64,000 bases of DNA, from NCBI RefSeq assembly GCF_036346105.1, contig NZ_CP107811.1, forward strand, positions 3,600,501-3,664,500, written 5' to 3'. Positions 60,481 through 64,000 of this stretch are shown here, piece by piece. The notes below the pieces were generated by a model, which saw only the letters and a list, made by a program, of their open reading frames with translations, searched no databases and had not been told where the DNA came from. This DNA comes from Streptomyces sp. NBC_00539 (lineage in GTDB: Bacteria > Actinomycetota > Actinomycetes > Streptomycetales > Streptomycetaceae). A program made the position numbers and the translations under genes. The stretch's first letter is position 1, and each line of letters starts with the position of its first letter.

Positions 60481-60975
60481 CTACCGCTCCTCCCGCTCCT
60501 TCTCGGCCATCCGGATCACGCACACGGCGACGGCGATCAGCAGCGCCGCGTCCGCGTCCTCCCGCACCACGTCCACCGCGTACGTCTCGCGGACCCGCAA
60601 CCACCGGCGGGAGATCAGCGCGAGCAGCTCGCCGTCGTACTCGACCTTGAACTCGCGGTCGAGGATCCGCCCGCTGACGTCCAGTCCGGTGCCCTCGGAG
60701 AGGGTGACGAGGTAGTGGTTGCGCAGCAGGGAGAGCCACTTCTTGCGGATCACGGCCAGCCGGCGGCCGTCCCGCTCCAGGGTCATCGCGTCGCGGAAGG
60801 CGAGCCACTTCTCCCGCAGGGTGATCAGGATCCGCCCCTCGGGGTCCTTGAGCTCCAGGGTGTCGCGCAGCCGCAGGGCCTTGCCGTCGACGAGGAAGGC
60901 CTGCCGGCCGTCCTCGTCCTCGATCCAGTAGTCGTCCCCGATGTCCAGCACTTTGTCCCGTACGAGGTATTTCAT
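60481..60975 (-). CDS. LURP-one-related family protein
   Basis: 164 residues. The Tubby-like/LURP-one beta-barrel pattern is visible in MKYLVRDKVLDIGDDYWIED, LRDTLELKDPEGRILITLREK and TLERDGRRLAVIRKKWLS. Function in bacteria is unknown. The ATG at 60975 has ATCAGG upstream and diverges from the next gene by 32 bp. Confidence 0.88.
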   Translation of the reverse strand: MKYLVRDKVLDIGDDYWIEDEDGRQAFLVDGKALRLRDTLELKDPEGRILITLREKWLAFRDAMTLERDGRRLAVIRKKWLSLLRNHYLVTLSEGTGLDVSGRILDREFKVEYDGELLALISRRWLRVRETYAVDVVREDADAALLIAVAVCVIRMAEKEREER

Positions 60976-60995
60976 GGCCTGATCCGTGCCCGCGA

Positions 60996-61001
60996 TAGGT
61001 T
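60996..61001 (+). promoter_or_regulatory. -10 element of a probable leaderless transcript
   Basis: TAGGTT, 6 nt before the ATG at 61008, with no ribosome-binding site between. Confidence 0.48.
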
Positions 61002-61007
61002 TCCGCC

Positions 61008-61812
61008 ATGCCACTGCTCTATGTCACCGACCTGACGTACCCGGCGCGCGGCCAGCCGCTACTGCGACGAGGACATATTCCTCACCGGGCGGCTGCGCGA
61101 GCACTTCCCGCTGGCCCTGTGCCACCCGCGCGACGCCGAGGCCCTCATGGGCGGCTTCGACGCGGTCGTGGTCCGCAACAGCGGCCCCGTCCTGTACTAC
61201 CAGGAGGCCTACGACGCCTTCCGCACCGCCGCCCTCGCCGGCGGCGCCCGCGTCTACAACCCGCTGACGGGGCGCGGCGACATGGCGGGCAAGCAGTACC
61301 TGCCGGACCTGACGGCGGCCGGCTACCCGGTGATCCCGACGGTCGACGACCCGGCGCTCCTGCACCTGCTGCCGCGGGTCCCGCAGTACGCGGTGAAGCC
61401 CAAGCAGGGCGCGGACTCCATCGGCCTCACCTTCACGGCGGACCCCTCCACCGCGGAGCCGGGCCGGACCTTGATCCAGCCGCGGATCGACTTCGCGTAC
61501 GAGGTGTCGTTCTACTTCGTGGACGACGCCTTCCAGTACGCCCTGTACGCCCCGGACCCCGACCGCCGCTGGGAGCTGGAGCACTACGACCCGACCCCGG
61601 CGGACCTGGCCTTCGCCCGCACCTTCGTCGAGTGGAACACCCTCTCGCACGGCATCCAGCGCGTGGACGCCTGCCGCGCTCCCTCCGGCGAGCTCCTCCT
61701 GGTCGAACTGGAGGACCTCAACCCCTACCTGTCCCTCCACCTCGTCCCGACCGACGTCCAGGACGCCTTCGTCACCGCCCTCGCCCGCTCCCTGGACTCC
61801 TTCCTGTCCTAG
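61008..61812 (+). pseudogene. Conserved hypothetical protein, frameshifted near the start
   Basis: The first frame from ATG 61008 gives MPLLYVTDLTYPARG. The rest of the protein (RYCDEDIFLTGRLREHFPLA, then EALMGGFDAVVVRNSGPV and on to LDSFLS at 61812) is in the +1 frame. Removing the A at 61054 (GGCCAGCCGC) restores an uninterrupted reading ARGRRYCDED and a protein of about 267 residues. The downstream part resembles an ATP-grasp-like carboligase (DMAGKQYLPDLTAAGYPVIP, AVKPKQGADSIG, ELEDLNPY), but the function is not established. If the A is real, only a protein starting at ATG 61147 (221 residues) could be made. Confidence 0.75.
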
Positions 61813-62363
61813 AGCTCGCTGGTGTCGAGGTCCAAGTCGAACGGCTCCGGCAGCCGCACGGCCGTCCCGAACGGATGCGGCCCGTCGACCTTCGCGTAAC
61901 CGAGCCGCCCGGGCTCGGAGAACAGGGTGACGGTCTTGTCCAACCGGTCGACCAGCAGGTAGAGCGGCGCGCCGTACTCGGCGTACCGCTTGCGCTTGAC
62001 GACGCGGTCGGTCTCGGCGTTGGACTCCGAGGTCACTTCGACGATCAGCAGGGTCTGGTCGGGGAGGAGGGCGCCGCCGCCTTTTGCCAGCTCCTTGGGG
62101 GCGACCGCGATGTCCGGGACGTACCAATTCGCCGAGCCGGGCAGGTCCAGATTGCCCGACCCGGTCACACAGCCCAGTTCCTTGACCCGCGGTTTGATCT
62201 GATCGCGGATCTCCTCAGCCGCGTTCTCGTGGTCCCAGTTCGGCGTCACGTTGCTGATGACCCCTTCAATGATCTCGGTGCGGTCGCCGCTGTGGTGCTG
62301 GATGGCGTACTTCAGGGCACGCTCGGGGTCGATGCCTTCGCCGTAGTCGTGCGCGGTGGTCAT
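61809..62363 (-). CDS. Uma2 family endonuclease (PD-(D/E)XK fold)
   Basis: 184 residues. Uma2/DUF820 signatures are TEIIEGVISNV, NWYVPDIAVAP with the metal-binding Asp, TLLIVEVTSES with the Glu, and the DRVVKRKRYAEYGAPLYLLVD helix-strand. Such proteins are abundant in actinobacteria and cyanobacteria; function is uncertain and possibly linked to mobile elements. Overlaps the frameshifted gene tail to tail by 4 bp. AAGGAGG lies 8 nt before the ATG. Confidence 0.92.
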   Translation of the reverse strand: MTTAHDYGEGIDPERALKYAIQHHSGDRTEIIEGVISNVTPNWDHENAAEEIRDQIKPRVKELGCVTGSGNLDLPGSANWYVPDIAVAPKELAKGGGALLPDQTLLIVEVTSESNAETDRVVKRKRYAEYGAPLYLLVDRLDKTVTLFSEPGRLGYAKVDGPHPFGTAVRLPEPFDLDLDTSEL

Positions 62364-62465
62364 GCCGGACGCCTCCTTCGATGCCTGCGGCCAGCCTGTC
62401 ACGACGGCCCGCCGAGCGGCGTCACCCCTGGGGGTACAGCTGGACGGGGATGGCAAGCTTGAAGG

Positions 62466-64000
62466 ATGAACGATGCTGCTCCGGCGCCCACCCCCGCGCC
62501 CGCACCCCGCAAGCGTGCCCGTGTCCGTGCCCCCGAGCTGATCGGCAAGGGGGGCTGGCTCAACACCGGTGGGAAGGACCTGACGCTCGCCGACTTCCGA
62601 GGTCGCATCCTGATCTTGGACTTCTGGACCTTCTGCTGCATCAACTGCCTGCACGTCCTGGACGAGCTGCGCGAGCTGGAGGAGAAGCACCGCGACACCG
62701 TGGTGATCGTCGGCGTGCACTCGCCGAAGTTCGCGCACGAGGCCGAGCACGCGGCCGTCGTGGACGCCGTCGAGCGGTACGAGGTGCACCACCCCGTCCT
62801 GGACGACCCGGAGCTGGCCACCTGGAAGCAGTACGCCGTACGGGCCTGGCCCACGCTCGTGGTGATCGACCCCGAGGGGTACGTCGTCGCCCAGCACGCC
62901 GGTGAGGGGCACGCGCACGCCATCGAGCGGCTGGTGGGGGAGCTGGAGGCCGAGCACGCCGCCAAGGGGACCCTGCGGCGCGGGGACGGGCCGTACGTGG
63001 CGCCCGAGCCCGTGGCGAGCGACCTGCGGTTCCCCGGGAAGGCGCTGCTGCTGCCCTCGGGGAACTTCCTGGTGTCGGACTCCACCCGGCACCAGCTGGT
63101 GGAGCTCGGCGCCGACGGGGAGAGCGTCGTGCGGCGCATCGGCAGCGGCGAGCGCGGGTTCACCGCCGACAGTTTCAGCGAGCCCCAGGGCCTCGCGCTG
63201 CTGCCCGACGGCCGGGTCGTCGTCGCCGACACCGTCAACCACGCGCTGCGCACGTACGACCCCGCCACCGGGGCCGTGGAGACCGTCGCCGGGACGGGCC
63301 GCCAGTGGTGGCAGGGCTCGGCCACCTCCGGGCCCGCCCTGGATGTCGACCTGTCCTCGCCCTGGGACGTGGCGTGGTGGCAGGGCAAGGTGTGGATCGC
63401 CATGGCGGGCGTGCACCAGCTGTGGACCTGGGACCCCGCGACGGGGACCGTGGGCGTGGCCGCCGGAACGACCAACGAGGGGCTCGTGGACGGGCCCGCC
63501 GCCGAGGCCTGGTTCGCGCAGCCGTCCGGGCTGGCCGCGACCGGGGACCGGCTGTGGGTCGCCGACTCCGAGACCAGCGCCCTGAGGTACCTGGAACGCG
63601 AGGGCGAGGAGTACGCCGTACGGACCGCCGTCGGCACCGGGCTCTTCGACTTCGGGCACCGCGACGGCGACGCCGCCCAGGCCCTGCTCCAGCACCCCCT
63701 CGGGGTGACCGCGCTGCCCGACGGCTCGGTCGCGGTCTGCGACACGTACAACCACGCGCTGCGCCGCTTCGACCCGGCGACGGGCGAGGTCTCCACCCTC
63801 GCCACCGACCTGCGCGAGCCCAGCGACGCCGTCCTGGTCGGCGGGGACATCGTGGTCGTGGAGTCGGCCCGGCACCGCCTGACGCGGCTGCGGCTGCCCG
63901 AGGAGGCCGTCCGGGTCGACGCGGTCGCCCACCGGACGCAGCGCGCCGCCACCGAGGTCGCGCCCGGCACGCTCCGGCTCGACGTGGTCTTCCAGGCGCC
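62466..64000 (+). CDS. Thioredoxin-like / NHL repeat protein (3' part outside window)
   Basis: At least 511 residues. The N-terminal thioredoxin-like domain has the redox motif in WTFCCINC (Cys58 and Cys61) and resembles TlpA. It is followed by NHL beta-propeller repeats (FSEPQGLALLPDGRVVVADT, LLQHPLGVTALPDGSVAVCD). This architecture matches NHLRC2-like proteins. The ATG at 62466 begins MNDAAPAPTPAP. The reading frame is open to the last base, so the C terminus is missing. Confidence 0.92.
   Translation, partial: MNDAAPAPTPAPAPRKRARVRAPELIGKGGWLNTGGKDLTLADFRGRILILDFWTFCCINCLHVLDELRELEEKHRDTVVIVGVHSPKFAHEAEHAAVVDAVERYEVHHPVLDDPELATWKQYAVRAWPTLVVIDPEGYVVAQHAGEGHAHAIERLVGELEAEHAAKGTLRRGDGPYVAPEPVASDLRFPGKALLLPSGNFLVSDSTRHQLVELGADGESVVRRIGSGERGFTADSFSEPQGLALLPDGRVVVADTVNHALRTYDPATGAVETVAGTGRQWWQGSATSGPALDVDLSSPWDVAWWQGKVWIAMAGVHQLWTWDPATGTVGVAAGTTNEGLVDGPAAEAWFAQPSGLAATGDRLWVADSETSALRYLEREGEEYAVRTAVGTGLFDFGHRDGDAAQALLQHPLGVTALPDGSVAVCDTYNHALRRFDPATGEVSTLATDLREPSDAVLVGGDIVVVESARHRLTRLRLPEEAVRVDAVAHRTQRAATEVAPGTLRLDVVFQA

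Overview
This 64 kb window is high-GC actinobacterial chromosome, almost certainly Streptomyces. The supporting signs are the codon and GC pattern, GTG/TTG starts, candidate leaderless mRNAs, and the conserved fhaA-fhaB-pstP-SEDS-pbpA-pknB cell-wall/phosphosignalling operon. Two branched-chain 2-oxoacid dehydrogenase clusters and several ParB-binding parS sites (GTTTCACGTGAAAC) point the same way. parS sites cluster around oriC in Streptomyces, so the window probably lies in the origin-proximal core. It contains no phage, integrase or IS element.

Layout. 1-7.7 kb (minus strand): the PknB-PbpA-SEDS-PstP-FhaB-FhaA operon, coupling peptidoglycan synthesis to Ser/Thr phosphorylation; pknB is cut by the window edge. 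8.0-8.2 kb: tRNA-Leu(CAG) and its terminator. 8.3-12.1 kb: a membrane protein, a DUF2252 protein, two parS sites, a J-domain-like protein and a rhodanese. 12.1-24.1 kb: phenylacetate catabolism (an acyl-CoA dehydrogenase, paaABCDE, paaN, a 3-hydroxyacyl-CoA dehydrogenase and a TetR regulator), interrupted by DUF5819/HTTM and TrmH genes. 24.2-29.4 kb: an esterase, a BkdR-like Lrp regulator and the first E1alpha/E1beta/E2 cluster. 29.6-30.7 kb: a decaying block of three pseudogenes. 30.7-35.4 kb: a quinone oxidoreductase, a K+ channel, moeA and mobA, followed by a repeat-rich spacer. 35.4-41 kb: a proteasome activator (Bpa), a PadR-controlled ABC exporter and a secreted protein. 41.2-45.7 kb: two divergent PknB-type kinases and a NarL-type response regulator. 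46-49.7 kb: the second E1/E2 cluster. 49.8-64 kb: assorted genes, including a secreted KPPVAEPA-repeat protein, a papain-fold protein that has lost its catalytic Cys, a GntR/MFS pair, a nitrilase-family amidase, a frameshifted gene, a Uma2 nuclease and a thioredoxin-NHL protein that runs off the window.

How the genes work together. The most notable pattern is one 18-bp TetR-type operator. It is identical (inverted) in front of paaABCDE and between paaN and the HCDH-tetR pair, and occurs with 2 mismatches in front of the first 2-oxoacid dehydrogenase cluster. This suggests one regulator joins phenylacetyl-CoA degradation to 2-oxoacid decarboxylation. Consensus or near-consensus DnaA boxes lie close to each copy. 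Other points to check are the Cys-to-Gly papain-like protein, parS sites that overlap coding regions, frameshifted genes and eight candidate leaderless promoters.
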